Shown one piece after another: positions 15,697 to 24,707 of a stretch of DNA of 36,873 nt. The DNA lies in NCBI GenBank assembly GCA_947632215.1, contig CANROJ010000019.1, positions 1 through 36,873 on the forward strand, given 5' to 3'. A program made the translations under genes and the position numbers. The notes below the pieces were generated by a model. The model worked only from the letters and a program-made list of their open reading frames with translations. It ran no database searches and was not told where the DNA came from. How positions within the stretch are numbered: position 1 is the first letter of the stretch; the number at the start of each line of letters is the position of its first letter. This DNA is from an uncultured Flavobacterium sp. Lineage in GTDB: Bacteria; Bacteroidota; Bacteroidia; Flavobacteriales; Flavobacteriaceae.

Positions 15697-16446
15697 CTAC
15701 ACTAAAGAGTCTTTAATCCAATCATATCCTTTTTCCTCTAATTCTAAAGCTAATTCCTTACCTCCTGTTTTTACAATTTTTCCATCATATAAAACGTGTA
15801 CGAAATCAGGAACGATATAATCTAATAAACGTTGATAGTGTGTAATCAAAATTACCGAATTGTCTTTGCTTTTTAACTTATTCACTCCATTAGCTACAAT
15901 TCTTAAAGCATCAATATCTAACCCTGAATCTGTTTCATCCAAAATTGCGATTTTTGGCTCTAACATTGCCATTTGGAAGATTTCATTTCTCTTTTTCTCT
16001 CCACCTGAGAATCCCTCATTTAAAGAACGAGATAAGAATTTTCTATCTATTTCTAATAATGCTGCTTTCTCTTTGATTTGTTTAAGCATGTCACTAGCTG
16101 GCATTTCTTCTAAACCTTTTGCTTTTCTAGTTTCATTAATAGCTGTTCTAATAAAGTTAGTAACCGAAACCCCAGGAATTTCTACTGGATACTGAAAAGA
16201 TAAGAAAATACCTTTGTGCGCTCTCTCTTCAGGATCTAACTCTACAAGATCTTCGCTATCCAAGATAATCTCACCTTGAGTAACTTCAAAAGCTTCGTTT
16301 CCAGCAATAACAGAAGATAGCGTACTTTTTCCAGCACCATTAGGTCCCATAATAGCATGTACTTCACCTGGTTTTACTTCTAAGTTAATACCTTTTAATA
16401 TTTCTTTATCGTCAACACTTGCGTGTAAGTTTTTTATCTGTAACAT
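15697..16446 (-). CDS. sufC: SufC, Fe-S assembly ATPase
   Basis: A 249-aa ABC-type ATPase of the SufBC2D complex. I start it at ATG 16446 (MLQIKNLHASVDDKEIL), which matches the normal SufC length. A longer in-frame opening to 16512 would overlap sufB and add a non-conserved extension. Walker A is M-G-P-N-G-A-G-K-S-T, the signature F-S-G-G-E-K-K-R-N-E and Walker B A-I-L-D-E-T-D-S-G-L-D-I-D-A-L. The S-G-G-E-K-K-R-N-E form is specific to SufC among ABC ATPases. It lies between sufB and sufD. Confidence 0.96.
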   Translation of the reverse strand: MLQIKNLHASVDDKEILKGINLEVKPGEVHAIMGPNGAGKSTLSSVIAGNEAFEVTQGEIILDSEDLVELDPEERAHKGIFLSFQYPVEIPGVSVTNFIRTAINETRKAKGLEEMPASDMLKQIKEKAALLEIDRKFLSRSLNEGFSGGEKKRNEIFQMAMLEPKIAILDETDSGLDIDALRIVANGVNKLKSKDNSVILITHYQRLLDYIVPDFVHVLYDGKIVKTGGKELALELEEKGYDWIKDSLV

Positions 16447-16501
16447 AAGATTTTTTAATTTAAAATTGTGAGAATGTAAATTGAAATTTGAAATAGTTGG
16501 C

Positions 16502-17950
16502 TTAACCAACACTTCCTTCTAAAGAAATTTCTAATAACTTTTGCGCTTCAACTGCAAATTCCATTGGAAGTTTATTCAATACTTCTTTAGAGAATCCATT
16601 AACGATCAAAGCAATTGCTTTCTCTGTGGATATACCTCTTTGATTACAGTAAAAAATTTGATCTTCACCGATTTTACTTGTTGTCGCCTCATGCTCAATT
16701 TGTCCCGTTGAATTCTTTGAGTCTATATAAGGGAATGTATGTGCTCCACATTCATTACCCATTAATAAAGAGTCACACTGAGAGAAGTTTCTAGCATTCT
16801 CAGCCCTTGAACCAATAGATACAAGTCCTCTATAACTATTTTGAGATTTCCCTGCAGAAATTCCTTTTGAAATAATAGTACTCTTTGTATTCTTACCTAG
16901 ATGTATCATCTTGGTACCTGTATCGGCTTGTTGATAGTTATTGGTTACAGCAATGGAGTAAAATTCACCAATTGAATTATCCCCTTTCAAAATACAAGAA
17001 GGGTATTTCCAAGTTACTGCAGATCCTGTTTCTACTTGTGTCCATGATATCTTAGCGTTTGTCTCGCAAAGTCCACGTTTTGTAACAAAGTTAAAAACAC
17101 CACCTTTACCACTAGCATCTCCAGGGAACCAGTTCTGTACGGTCGAGTATTTAATTTCTGCATCATCTAATGCTATTAACTCAACTACAGCAGCGTGCAA
17201 TTGATTTTCATCTCTTGAAGGTGCAGTACATCCTTCTAAGTAAGAAACATAGCTACCTTGATCAGCAATAACTAAAGTACGCTCAAACTGTCCTGTGCCC
17301 GCTTGATTAATTCTAAAGTATGTAGATAACTCCATTGGACATCTTACTCCTTTTGGAATATAACAGAACGATCCGTCAGAGAACACAGCTGAATTTAAAG
17401 CTGCGTAAAAATTATCCGTTCTAGGAACAACAGTACCTAAATACTTTTGTACTAATTCTGGGTGTTCTTTAATAGCCTCCGAAATAGAACAAAATATAAT
17501 TCCTTTCTTAGCTAGAGTATCTCTAAAAGTAGTAGCAACAGATACAGAGTCAATCACAATATCCATTGCAACTCCTGCTAATCTCTTTTGCTCTTCTAAA
17601 GAAATTCCCAATTTATTAAAAGTATCTAACAACTCTGGATCTACCTCATCGATACTATCATATTTAGCAGCCACTTTGGGTGCTGAATAGTAAGAAATCG
17701 CTTGGAAATCCGGTTTTTCGTACTTTACGTTGGCCCATTCAGGCTCATCCATTTTTTGCCAAGATCTAAAAGCCTCAAGACGCCATTGTGTCATCCACTC
17801 TGGTTCTTGCTTCTTTTTAGAAATAGCGATTACAATATCTTCGTTTAAACCAATAGGAAATGTCTCTGATTCGATATCAGTATAGAATCCATATTCATAT
17901 TCCTTGGTTTCTAATTCTTTCTTTAAATCTTCTTCTGTATACTTGCTCAT
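16502..17950 (-). CDS. sufB: SufB, Fe-S scaffold subunit
   Basis: A 482-aa SufB, the subunit on which Fe-S clusters are built. Conserved parts are the N-terminal [18 protein letters not shown], the middle [15 protein letters not shown], and [17 protein letters not shown]. The core then has L-E-G-C-T-A-P and W-F-P-G-D, followed by [19 protein letters not shown] and E-H-E-A-T-T-S-K-I. The length is usual for the family. It is the second gene of the operon, about 100 nt after iscA. Confidence 0.97.
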   Translation of the reverse strand: MSKYTEEDLKKELETKEYEYGFYTDIESETFPIGLNEDIVIAISKKKQEPEWMTQWRLEAFRSWQKMDEPEWANVKYEKPDFQAISYYSAPKVAAKYDSIDEVDPELLDTFNKLGISLEEQKRLAGVAMDIVIDSVSVATTFRDTLAKKGIIFCSISEAIKEHPELVQKYLGTVVPRTDNFYAALNSAVFSDGSFCYIPKGVRCPMELSTYFRINQAGTGQFERTLVIADQGSYVSYLEGCTAPSRDENQLHAAVVELIALDDAEIKYSTVQNWFPGDASGKGGVFNFVTKRGLCETNAKISWTQVETGSAVTWKYPSCILKGDNSIGEFYSIAVTNNYQQADTGTKMIHLGKNTKSTIISKGISAGKSQNSYRGLVSIGSRAENARNFSQCDSLLMGNECGAHTFPYIDSKNSTGQIEHEATTSKIGEDQIFYCNQRGISTEKAIALIVNGFSKEVLNKLPMEFAVEAQKLLEISLEGSVG

Positions 17951-18051
17951 ATTTTAATCCTTAAAAGCAATACGCAATTACGCTTTTAGTTAAACTAATT
18001 ACTTATTTTCTAATAGAACAATTGTGTGATTTGGTTCTATTTTCCTTGTAG

Positions 18052-18381
18052 TTATAATGAAAAGCTTTCTCCGCATCCACAAGTTCTACTTGCGTTAGGG
18101 TTATCAAAATAAAAACCTTTTCCATTTAGTCCTCCAGAATATTCTAAAGTTGTTCCTACTAAATATAAAAAGCTCTTTTTATCTACAACAATCTTCACAC
18201 CGTTGTCTTGAAAAACTTTATCATTTTCATTTGTTTCTTTATCAAATTTTAATTGATAAGAAAGCCCAGAACAACCTCCACTGGTCACTCCGACACGTAC
18301 ATAATCTTCTACTGAATTAAAACCTTCATCCTCCATTAGAAGTGCTACGCGTTTTCTAGCTAAATCGGAAACTTTTATCAT
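18052..18381 (-). CDS. IscA/SufA-type Fe-S carrier protein
   Basis: A 109-aa HesB/IscA family protein. The three cluster-binding Cys are Cys37 in S-G-G-C-S-G-L-S-Y, and Cys101 and Cys103 in C-G-C-G-E-S-F at the C-terminus, the standard A-type carrier pattern. It heads the iscA-sufB-sufC-sufD transcript. A-type carriers take clusters from SufBCD to target proteins; which symbol (sufA, iscA, erpA) is best cannot be told from sequence alone. A perfect -7 element lies 38 nt upstream. Confidence 0.94.
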   Translation of the reverse strand: MIKVSDLARKRVALLMEDEGFNSVEDYVRVGVTSGGCSGLSYQLKFDKETNENDKVFQDNGVKIVVDKKSFLYLVGTTLEYSGGLNGKGFYFDNPNASRTCGCGESFSL

Positions 18382-18419
18382 ACGTTGTTTAATCGAGATT
18401 AATTCTAAAAATCTATCTG

Positions 18420-18427
18420 CAAAGGTA
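18420..18427 (-). promoter_or_regulatory. -7 element of the iscA-sufBCD promoter
   Basis: On the minus strand this reads TACCTTTG, a perfect TAnnTTTG, 38 nt before the iscA ATG. There is no clear TTG partner at 17-23 nt. The same octamer serves ybeY at 36584-36591. Confidence 0.55.
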
Positions 18428-18725
18428 TTATAAAAAAATGGTTTATAGTAGTAACTAACATATTTATAACGATTGGAAGTATTAATACTATTATCACTAA
18501 ATTCTATCGCAAGATTCTTATAATAATTATCACTATTAATTGAATTACAAGAATTAAGTGTTTATTTGTTAACCCTTTATAAACCTAATATAAAGTTAAT
18601 TTATACCTTTTTCTTCTAAATTAGGGGGTTAATTCACTGTTGAAAACTAGCAGAATAAACCGCCTTATTCTACATCATTAAGTTAACATTTTAGTGCTGT
18701 ATTTACCAGAACAGTCTTTTTTATA

Positions 18726-18755
18726 TTGTACCACTTATTTAATTTGTTTATTTTG
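18726..18755 (+). promoter_or_regulatory. Candidate promoter of the MBL-fold hydrolase gene
   Basis: TTG at 18726-18728 and TTATTTTG at 18748-18755 are spaced by 19 nt. The -7 box deviates from TAnnTTTG at its second base. Confidence 0.4.
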
Positions 18756-18783
18756 CGATACGAAACTATAAAAACGTCAATTT

Positions 18784-19644
18784 ATGAAACTATATAGCAT
18801 TGAGAGCGGTAACTTTAAACTAGACGGGGGTGCTATGTTTGGAGTAGTTCCCAAGAGTATTTGGAATAAAACCAATCCAGCTGATAATAATAATCTTATT
18901 GACCTTGCAGCACGTTTATTATTAATAGAAGATAAGGGGCGCTTAATTCTATTAGATACAGGAATGGGAAATAAACAATCTGAAAAGTTTTTTGGTTACT
19001 ATAGCCTATGGGGAGATTACACTTTAGAAAACTCTTTGAAGCAGTATGGATTTTCTCCAGATGATATTACGGATGTTTTTTTAACCCACCTACATTTTGA
19101 TCATGTAGGAGGAGCAGTAAATCACAATGCTAATAAGACAGGATACGTAAATGCTTTTAAGAATGCAGTATACTGGACTAACAAATCTCATTGGCAATGG
19201 GCCACAGAACCTAACCCAAGAGAAAAAGCTTCCTTTTTATCAGAAAATATTTTACCAATACAACAAAGCGGAGCATTAAACTTTATTGAGCGTCCTGAAC
19301 TTGATATTTATGAAAACTCTCCTTTAGGGTTCGATATATTTTTTGCAGATGGTCATACAGAAAAGCAAATGATACCCATTATTCGATATAAAGATAAAAC
19401 AATAGCTTATACAGCAGACCTACTACCTACTGCAGGACATATTCCATTACCTTATGTAATGGGCTATGATACAAGACCTCTTTTAACACTTGCAGAAAAG
19501 GAAAAATTCCTAAACATGGCAGCTAAAGAAAATTGGTACTTATTTTTAGAGCATGATGCACATAATGAAATTATCACAGTTCAAGAAACAGAAAAAGGAA
19601 TTAGATTAAAAGATACTTACCTAGCAAGTGAGATCTTAATCTAA
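18784..19644 (+). CDS. MBL-fold metallo-hydrolase
   Basis: A 286-aa metallo-beta-lactamase-fold hydrolase. The zinc motif H-x-H-x-D-H is T-H-L-H-F-D-H-V-G-G at about residues 101-110. Further metal ligands are likely the His in A-D-G-H-T-E and the Asp in Y-T-A-D-L-L-P, with a C-terminal H-D-A-H. An upstream D-T-G-M-G is the usual Asp before the motif. The closest type is the cytoplasmic lactonase/glyoxalase-like group; no signal peptide is seen. The substrate cannot be told from sequence. It stands 60 nt upstream of the subtilase gene on the same strand, perhaps co-transcribed, but no functional link is evident. Confidence 0.88.
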   Translation: MKLYSIESGNFKLDGGAMFGVVPKSIWNKTNPADNNNLIDLAARLLLIEDKGRLILLDTGMGNKQSEKFFGYYSLWGDYTLENSLKQYGFSPDDITDVFLTHLHFDHVGGAVNHNANKTGYVNAFKNAVYWTNKSHWQWATEPNPREKASFLSENILPIQQSGALNFIERPELDIYENSPLGFDIFFADGHTEKQMIPIIRYKDKTIAYTADLLPTAGHIPLPYVMGYDTRPLLTLAEKEKFLNMAAKENWYLFLEHDAHNEIITVQETEKGIRLKDTYLASEILI

Positions 19645-19704
19645 ATATCTACATATTATTCATCTATTCATTTTTACAAGATAAATTAAAACTAAACTAT
19701 CATA

Positions 19705-21333
19705 ATGAAACTTATTAAACCCATCTATCTTTCTGCTACACTAGCCTTAGCCTTAGCAAGTTGCAGTTCTACAAAGAATGTTAGCCCTTTATTACCTATA
19801 ACAGACTTTGAAACCTTATCTAAAAGAAATACACCATTGAGTGATACCGATTTTAATCGCTGGAGTCACTTAGACATTCAAACAGATTCTGTTCCTGGAA
19901 TGTCTGTAGATAAAGCTTATGAACTACTATTACAAAACAAGCCTCTACCAAATAAAATAGTAGTTGCTGTTATAGACTCAGGTATTGAAATTGACCATGA
20001 TGATTTAAAAAATCACATCTGGGTAAATATTAAAGAAATTGCTAATAATAACACCGATGATGATAATAATGGTTATATCGATGATATAAATGGTTGGAAT
20101 TTCTTAGGAGACGCAGTACATGAGAACGTTGAATTAACACGTATCGTAAAAAGAGGTGATGACGGTTCCAAACAATACAAAAAAGCTTTAAAGGAATATA
20201 ATGAGGAAAGAGCAAAAGCTTTAGAAACCAAAGAAAGAGCTCAAAAGTTACAAGCAGACAATCTTCTTTTAGCTGAGTACTTAGATACACAAGATTATAC
20301 ATTAGAACAAGTACAGGGCATAACTTCTGATGCACCACAAAATATTATTCAAGCTAAAGAGGCAATTGAAAAAGTACTAAAAGATGGAAGATCTTTAAAA
20401 TGGGTAGCTAGTTATGCAGATAACGCTGGAGCAAAACTAAAGCATCATTATAATGTAGATTTTGATGGAAGAAGTATTGTAGGGGATGATCCAACAGATA
20501 TTAATGATCGCTTTTATGGAAACAATGATGTTTTGGGATCTGTAAGAAGCGAAGCAACCCATGGAACACACGTTGCAGGTATTATTGCTCAGAGTAGAAA
20601 TAATGATCTTGGTGGAGATGGTGTAGCTTCAGATGTAACTAGTATAATGACATTAAGAGCAGTACCAGATGGAGATGAATACGATAAAGATATTGCTTTA
20701 GCTATTCGTTATGCAGCTGATAATGGAGCTAAAGTTATAAACGGTAGTTTTGGAAAATACTACGAACAAAATAGCCAATGGGTACGTGATGCTATTGTAT
20801 ATGCTCAAGAGAAAGATGTTTTAATCGTGGTTGCAGCAGGAAATGATGCAAAAGATTTAAATATTGAAGGTGGAATAGATAGATATCCAAACGATAATGT
20901 TGGAATGGGACCTGAGGTATCTGACAACTTTTTAGTAGTAGGTGCTCTTTCACCTGAATTAGGAGAAAAAATGGTAGCTCCATTTTCTAACTACGGACAC
21001 TATGATGTGGATGTTTTCGCCCCTGGGGTTCAAATATATGCAACTGTGCCAAATAATAAATATAATAAATTGTCTGGTACATCAATGGCTTCACCTAATA
21101 CGGCAGGAGTTGCTGCTTTGATTCGTGCTTATTATCCTGAATTTACAGCATCTCAAGTTAAAAAGATTTTAAAAGACTCTGGAGTTAAAATCAATATGGA
21201 TGTGGTAGTTGGAAGAGATAAAGAAGTAAGAAATTTCCAATCTATTTCTACTTCTGGGTCAGTTGTAAATGCATACAACGCTCTTCTATTAGCAGAGAAA
21301 CTAGCAAAAAACAAATTGTTCTTAAACAAATAA
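19705..21333 (+). CDS. S8 family (subtilisin-like) serine peptidase lipoprotein
   Basis: A 542-aa subtilase. The signal ends in a lipobox-like L-A-S-C with Cys20, so it is probably a lipoprotein. The catalytic triad is Asp91 (V-I-D-S-G), His286 (H-G-T-H-V-A-G-I) and Ser460 (S-G-T-S-M-A-S-P). The oxyanion Asn is in V-V-A-A-G-N-D-A. The Asp-His distance of about 195 residues is long and includes a Glu/Lys/Ala-rich helical, probably coiled-coil, insert at about residues 150-235. The Asp-rich D-D-D-N-N-G-Y-I-D-D-I-N-G-W-N-F segment after the Asp motif is typical of Bacteroidota subtilases and may bind calcium. No type IX secretion domain is seen at the C-terminus. An M1 peptidase gene follows. 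Confidence 0.93.
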   Translation: MKLIKPIYLSATLALALASCSSTKNVSPLLPITDFETLSKRNTPLSDTDFNRWSHLDIQTDSVPGMSVDKAYELLLQNKPLPNKIVVAVIDSGIEIDHDDLKNHIWVNIKEIANNNTDDDNNGYIDDINGWNFLGDAVHENVELTRIVKRGDDGSKQYKKALKEYNEERAKALETKERAQKLQADNLLLAEYLDTQDYTLEQVQGITSDAPQNIIQAKEAIEKVLKDGRSLKWVASYADNAGAKLKHHYNVDFDGRSIVGDDPTDINDRFYGNNDVLGSVRSEATHGTHVAGIIAQSRNNDLGGDGVASDVTSIMTLRAVPDGDEYDKDIALAIRYAADNGAKVINGSFGKYYEQNSQWVRDAIVYAQEKDVLIVVAAGNDAKDLNIEGGIDRYPNDNVGMGPEVSDNFLVVGALSPELGEKMVAPFSNYGHYDVDVFAPGVQIYATVPNNKYNKLSGTSMASPNTAGVAALIRAYYPEFTASQVKKILKDSGVKINMDVVVGRDKEVRNFQSISTSGSVVNAYNALLLAEKLAKNKLFLNK

Positions 21334-21339
21334 AAACTT

Positions 21340-21383
21340 TATAACTCGTATGGAATTCAAACCTTCTATGCGAGTTATATTTT
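21340..21383 (+). terminator. Hairpin between the subtilase and M1 peptidase genes
   Basis: A 16-bp stem with two G-U pairs (21340-21355 / 21364-21379, core ATAACTCG / CGAGTTAT) has an 8-nt loop and only four Ts after it. It probably terminates or reduces readthrough from the subtilase gene into the M1 gene, whose ATG is 16 nt further on. Confidence 0.6.
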
Positions 21384-21394
21384 AAACCCTTTTT

Positions 21395-23290
21395 ATGAAA
21401 AAAATATTACTATCTATTACTGCTACAGTATTTAGTTTGTTTTTAGCTTCAGCTCAAAACAATCCCAACCCTGGTTACTGGCAACAACATGTAGATTATG
21501 AAATGGATTTAAAGGTAGATGTGAAAAAATTTACCTATTCTGGAACACAAAAATTAATTTATAGCAATAACTCAAACGATACTTTAAAAAAGGTTTTCTT
21601 TCATTTGTATTACAATGCATTCCAACCATATAGCGATATGGATGCTCTACTTTCTAGTATAGCTGATCCAGATTCAAGAATGGTAGATACAAAAACTGTA
21701 AGAGGTAGAACAATTAAAGAAAGTAGAATTACCAAACTAAAATCGGATGAAATTGGATTTTTAAATGTTACTAATTTAAAACAAAATGGTACTCCTGTTC
21801 AAAGTAGAGTAGTTGGAACAATATTGGAGGTGTTTTTACAACATCCTATTCTACCAAATTCGAGTACAGAATTCACTTTAAATTTTGATGGACAAGCACC
21901 TAAAATGATACGTCGATCTGGACGAGAGTCAAAAGAAGGTGTTGCTCTTTCTATGGCACAGTGGTTTCCTAAAATGGCAGAATATGACTTTGAAGGTTGG
22001 CATGTAGAACAATATTTAGGAAGAGAGTTTCATAGTGTTTGGGGTGATTTTGATGTAAAAATTACTATCGATAAGAACTATACTTTAGGAGGTACAGGTA
22101 TACTTGTAAACAACAATGAAATTGGACATGGATATCAAGATGACCCTTCCATTCCAGTACCGGTGAAAAAAGACAAAAATTTAACTTGGCACTTTAAGGC
22201 AAAAAATGTTTTAGATTTCACATGGGCCGCAGATAATGACTATATTCATGATATCTATCCTGGTCCAAATAATGTTAAACTGCATTTCCTATACAAAAAC
22301 GATCCTGAAATAATCGAAAATTGGAAGAATCTACAACCAGTAACAGCTGATTTAATGACTTTTTTCAATGAAAACGTAGGCCTGTATCCATACAGTCAGT
22401 ATTCTGTTATTCAAGGTGGAGATGGAGGAATGGAGTATTCTATGTGTACATTAATTACAGGGAAAAGAAACTTTGCTAGTTTAATTGGAGTTACAGCCCA
22501 TGAACTTGCACATAGCTGGTTTCAACAAACTTTAGCTACCAATGAAACTAAACATGAATGGATGGATGAAGGCTTTACATCCTTTATTTCTGACTTGGCA
22601 GTAATGCAGATATTAGATAAAGATAAGCAAGAAGATATTAATCCATTTGGATCAACATATAAAAATTATTATAACCTAGTGGCAAAGGGAATGTTAGAAC
22701 CGTTGTCTACACACTCCGATCACTATTTAACCAATCGTGCTTACTCTACCTCAGCTTATAGTAGAGGTTCAATATTTTTAACGCAGCTTGCATACATTAT
22801 CGGCTGGGATAATATGATGGCTACTTTGAAACAATTCTACAGTGACTATCAATTAACTCATCCGACTCCTAATGATTTTAAACGCACTGCTGAAAAGGTT
22901 ACCGGAGCAAACTTAGACTGGTACATGATCGATTATACACTTACCAACAATACGGTTGATTACGCTATTCAATTTGTAGAAGAAGTTCAAAAAGGACAAT
23001 CAATTGTTACTTTAGAAAGAATTGGTCGTGCAGGGATGCCAATAGATATACTTGTTACTTACCAAGACGGCACCATGGAAACATTCTATATTCCTTATTC
23101 TTCGATGTTCTGGACTAAACCAAATCAATACAGTCAATTAGAATACAGTACATTGGAACCTTGGGGATGGGCTCAGCCACAATACAAATTTATAATTAAT
23201 AAGCCTAAAAGTTCAATTAAATCTATTATGATAGACCCTAGTCAATTTATGGCCGATGTCAATCAAGAAAACAATATTTACCAAAATTAA
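21395..23290 (+). CDS. M1 family zinc metallopeptidase (aminopeptidase N-like)
   Basis: A 631-aa secreted peptidase with signal peptide MKKILLSITATVFSLFLASAQ. Zinc motif HELAH at 369-373, with the third ligand Glu392 exactly 18 residues later (D-E-G-F). Upstream G-G-D-G-G-M-E-Y-S-M replaces the GAMEN exopeptidase motif and keeps the Met-Glu. The N-terminal beta-sandwich (about 30-290) contains Y-S-G-T-Q-K-L-I-Y-S-N-N-S. The M1 C-terminal helical domain is short or missing, as in many Bacteroidota members. It probably trims peptides in the periplasm, which would fit a subtilase gene next door, but that is inference. A terminator follows directly. Confidence 0.93.
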   Translation: MKKILLSITATVFSLFLASAQNNPNPGYWQQHVDYEMDLKVDVKKFTYSGTQKLIYSNNSNDTLKKVFFHLYYNAFQPYSDMDALLSSIADPDSRMVDTKTVRGRTIKESRITKLKSDEIGFLNVTNLKQNGTPVQSRVVGTILEVFLQHPILPNSSTEFTLNFDGQAPKMIRRSGRESKEGVALSMAQWFPKMAEYDFEGWHVEQYLGREFHSVWGDFDVKITIDKNYTLGGTGILVNNNEIGHGYQDDPSIPVPVKKDKNLTWHFKAKNVLDFTWAADNDYIHDIYPGPNNVKLHFLYKNDPEIIENWKNLQPVTADLMTFFNENVGLYPYSQYSVIQGGDGGMEYSMCTLITGKRNFASLIGVTAHELAHSWFQQTLATNETKHEWMDEGFTSFISDLAVMQILDKDKQEDINPFGSTYKNYYNLVAKGMLEPLSTHSDHYLTNRAYSTSAYSRGSIFLTQLAYIIGWDNMMATLKQFYSDYQLTHPTPNDFKRTAEKVTGANLDWYMIDYTLTNNTVDYAIQFVEEVQKGQSIVTLERIGRAGMPIDILVTYQDGTMETFYIPYSSMFWTKPNQYSQLEYSTLEPWGWAQPQYKFIINKPKSSIKSIMIDPSQFMADVNQENNIYQN

Positions 23291-23318
23291 AAAAAGCCAC
23301 GTGTAAGTGGCTTTTTTT
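23289..23318 (+). terminator. Terminator of the M1 peptidase gene
   Basis: A stem AAAAAAAGCCAC / GTGGCTTTTTTT with a GTGTAA loop starts at the stop codon and ends in a T run. Confidence 0.93.
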
Positions 23319-23341
23319 TATATTTATTGTCAAGCTTTATT

Positions 23342-23349
23342 TAACTTTG
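23342..23349 (+). promoter_or_regulatory. -7 element immediately before rnpA
   Basis: TAACTTTG, a perfect TAnnTTTG, ends 4 nt before the rnpA ATG. Since transcription usually starts a few bases after this element, the mRNA would have little or no 5' leader. No TTG lies at 17-23 nt; the nearest is 12 nt upstream. Confidence 0.5.
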
Positions 23350-23353
23350 TTGC

Positions 23354-23749
23354 ATGAATGTAAATACTAGTTTCCAATATTCTAAACAAGAAAAACTTAA
23401 GAGTCATATTGTTATTGATTCTTTATTTGTTGATGGTAAAACTGTTAGTAAATATCCACTGCGAATTGTCTATGTGGCAACCGATAATAAAGAAAACTTA
23501 CCTTTAAAAGTTGGTGTATCGGTATCCAAAAGATATTTTAAAAAAGCTGTAGATAGAAACTATTTTAAAAGACTACTTAGAGAAGCTTATCGTCTAAATA
23601 AAGACCTTTTGTTGCAAAACATAGATCAACCTTATGCACTAATGCTTTTTTATCAAACCAAAGATAAGCTAACCTTTGAACAGATAAATGATAAAATGAT
23701 TCAGCTTTTTGAAAAATTTGCACTACAAATAAAATCTTCATCCAAATAA
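23354..23749 (+). CDS. rnpA: Ribonuclease P protein component
   Basis: A 131-aa RnpA, the protein subunit that helps the RNase P RNA mature tRNA 5' ends. The family signature V-D-R-N-Y-F-K-R-L-L-R-E-A-Y-R (about residues 74-88) is the RNR motif region, preceded by L-P-L-K-V-G-V-S-V-S-K-R-Y-F-K-K-A. Here it is not next to rpmH or yidC. A -7 promoter element ends 4 nt before the ATG, so the transcript may be leaderless. Confidence 0.95.
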   Translation: MNVNTSFQYSKQEKLKSHIVIDSLFVDGKTVSKYPLRIVYVATDNKENLPLKVGVSVSKRYFKKAVDRNYFKRLLREAYRLNKDLLLQNIDQPYALMLFYQTKDKLTFEQINDKMIQLFEKFALQIKSSSK

Positions 23750-23831
23750 GTTATTAGTCTTTAGGTAATGATACATTGGTAAATTATTTGTATTTTAACC
23801 TAGTTATACTTATTCACTTTTTAATTGATTA

Positions 23832-24632
23832 ATGACTATGCTAAAAGAAATTTTTACTATCGACCCTTCAACATCAGATGTACATCCATCATTTTTACTA
23901 CATGGACAACCTAATTTCAGAGATTTAGGAGGCTACAAAAACGTTGATAACAAAAAAGTTAAAACAGGGTTAGTCTATCGCTCTGGACAATTAAATGACT
24001 TAAACCAACAAGATATTCTTCTTTTAGAGCAATTAGAATTACATACCATTGTTGACTTTAGAAGTACACAAGAAATTGCTAGTAAAAAAAATCAAATACC
24101 ACCAACAGTTAAAAATATAATTGAATTATCTATTGATCCAGGAAATTTATCTTACAGCAATATTGAAAAGATGATACAGCAGGGGGATACAGCAGCTTCA
24201 GAGCAATTCTTAATGGATATTAATCAACAACTAGTGCTAGATAATCAAAATCAATATAAAGCCTTCTTTGAGCTTTTAAACAAGTCGTCAAATATGCCAT
24301 TATCTTTTAATTGTACTGCTGGTAAAGATAGAACTGGATTTGCTGCTGCGTTATTTTTAAGTGCATTGAATGTTAATATAGAGCTTATCTACACCGACTA
24401 TTTACAAACTAACAAAAGAGTAGAAAGCTATGTCAAAAAATTAATTGACACTTACAATTTAAAAGATCCACAACAAATACAAGTTGTACAAAACTTAATG
24501 AGTGTCAAGAAGAGTTATTTACAAAGCGCATTTCAAACTATTGAACAACATTACGACTCTGTAGAAAACTATTTAAAACAGGTTTTACAAGTAGATACGC
24601 ATTATTTACAAAAGATCTACCTAGAAGATTAA
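23832..24632 (+). CDS. Tyrosine-protein phosphatase (Cys-based, Y_phosphatase3 type)
   Basis: A 266-aa protein-tyrosine-phosphatase-like enzyme. The N-terminal motif N-F-R-D-L-G-G-Y is the hallmark of this group. The general-acid region is V-D-F-R-S-T-Q-E-I, and the catalytic C-x5-R loop is C-T-A-G-K-D-R-T-G-F-A at about residue 161. No signal peptide is present, so it is probably cytoplasmic. The Lys in the loop (A-G-K-D-R-T-G) is also seen in MptpB-like dual-specificity or phosphoinositide phosphatases, so the substrate may be phosphotyrosine or another phosphoester. The start could also be the Met at codon 3. Confidence 0.9.
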   Translation: MTMLKEIFTIDPSTSDVHPSFLLHGQPNFRDLGGYKNVDNKKVKTGLVYRSGQLNDLNQQDILLLEQLELHTIVDFRSTQEIASKKNQIPPTVKNIIELSIDPGNLSYSNIEKMIQQGDTAASEQFLMDINQQLVLDNQNQYKAFFELLNKSSNMPLSFNCTAGKDRTGFAAALFLSALNVNIELIYTDYLQTNKRVESYVKKLIDTYNLKDPQQIQVVQNLMSVKKSYLQSAFQTIEQHYDSVENYLKQVLQVDTHYLQKIYLED

Positions 24633-24650
24633 AACTCCTCTTAAAAGACA

Positions 24651-24702
24651 TAAATAAAAAACGGTAGGCCTATCATATGATAGGCCTACCGTTTTTTATT
24701 TA
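24651..24702. terminator. Bidirectional terminator between the phosphatase and lytic transglycosylase genes
   Basis: A perfect palindrome of 52 nt centred on CATATG, core CGGTAGGCCTATCA / TGATAGGCCTACCG, with A tract on the left and T tract on the right. It ends 5 nt from the stop of the minus-strand gene. Confidence 0.95.
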
Positions 24703-24707
24703 ATAAG

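Larger units (their letters stand above)
18382..18783. promoter_or_regulatory. Divergent intergenic region between the suf operon and the MBL-fold gene
   Basis: About 400 nt without a gene. It contains the iscA -7 element at 18420-18427 (minus) and a candidate promoter for the MBL gene at 18726-18755 (plus). A loosely paired structure can be drawn between TTAACCC/CCTAAT near 18569-18589 and ATTAGGGGGTTAA near 18619-18631, but the 5' half is interrupted. I give it no function. Confidence 0.5.

Noticed and set aside
16447..16512. N-terminal extension of SufC upstream of ATG 16446
   Set aside because: It overlaps the end of sufB, is not conserved in character, and ATG 16446 gives the standard SufC length and start.
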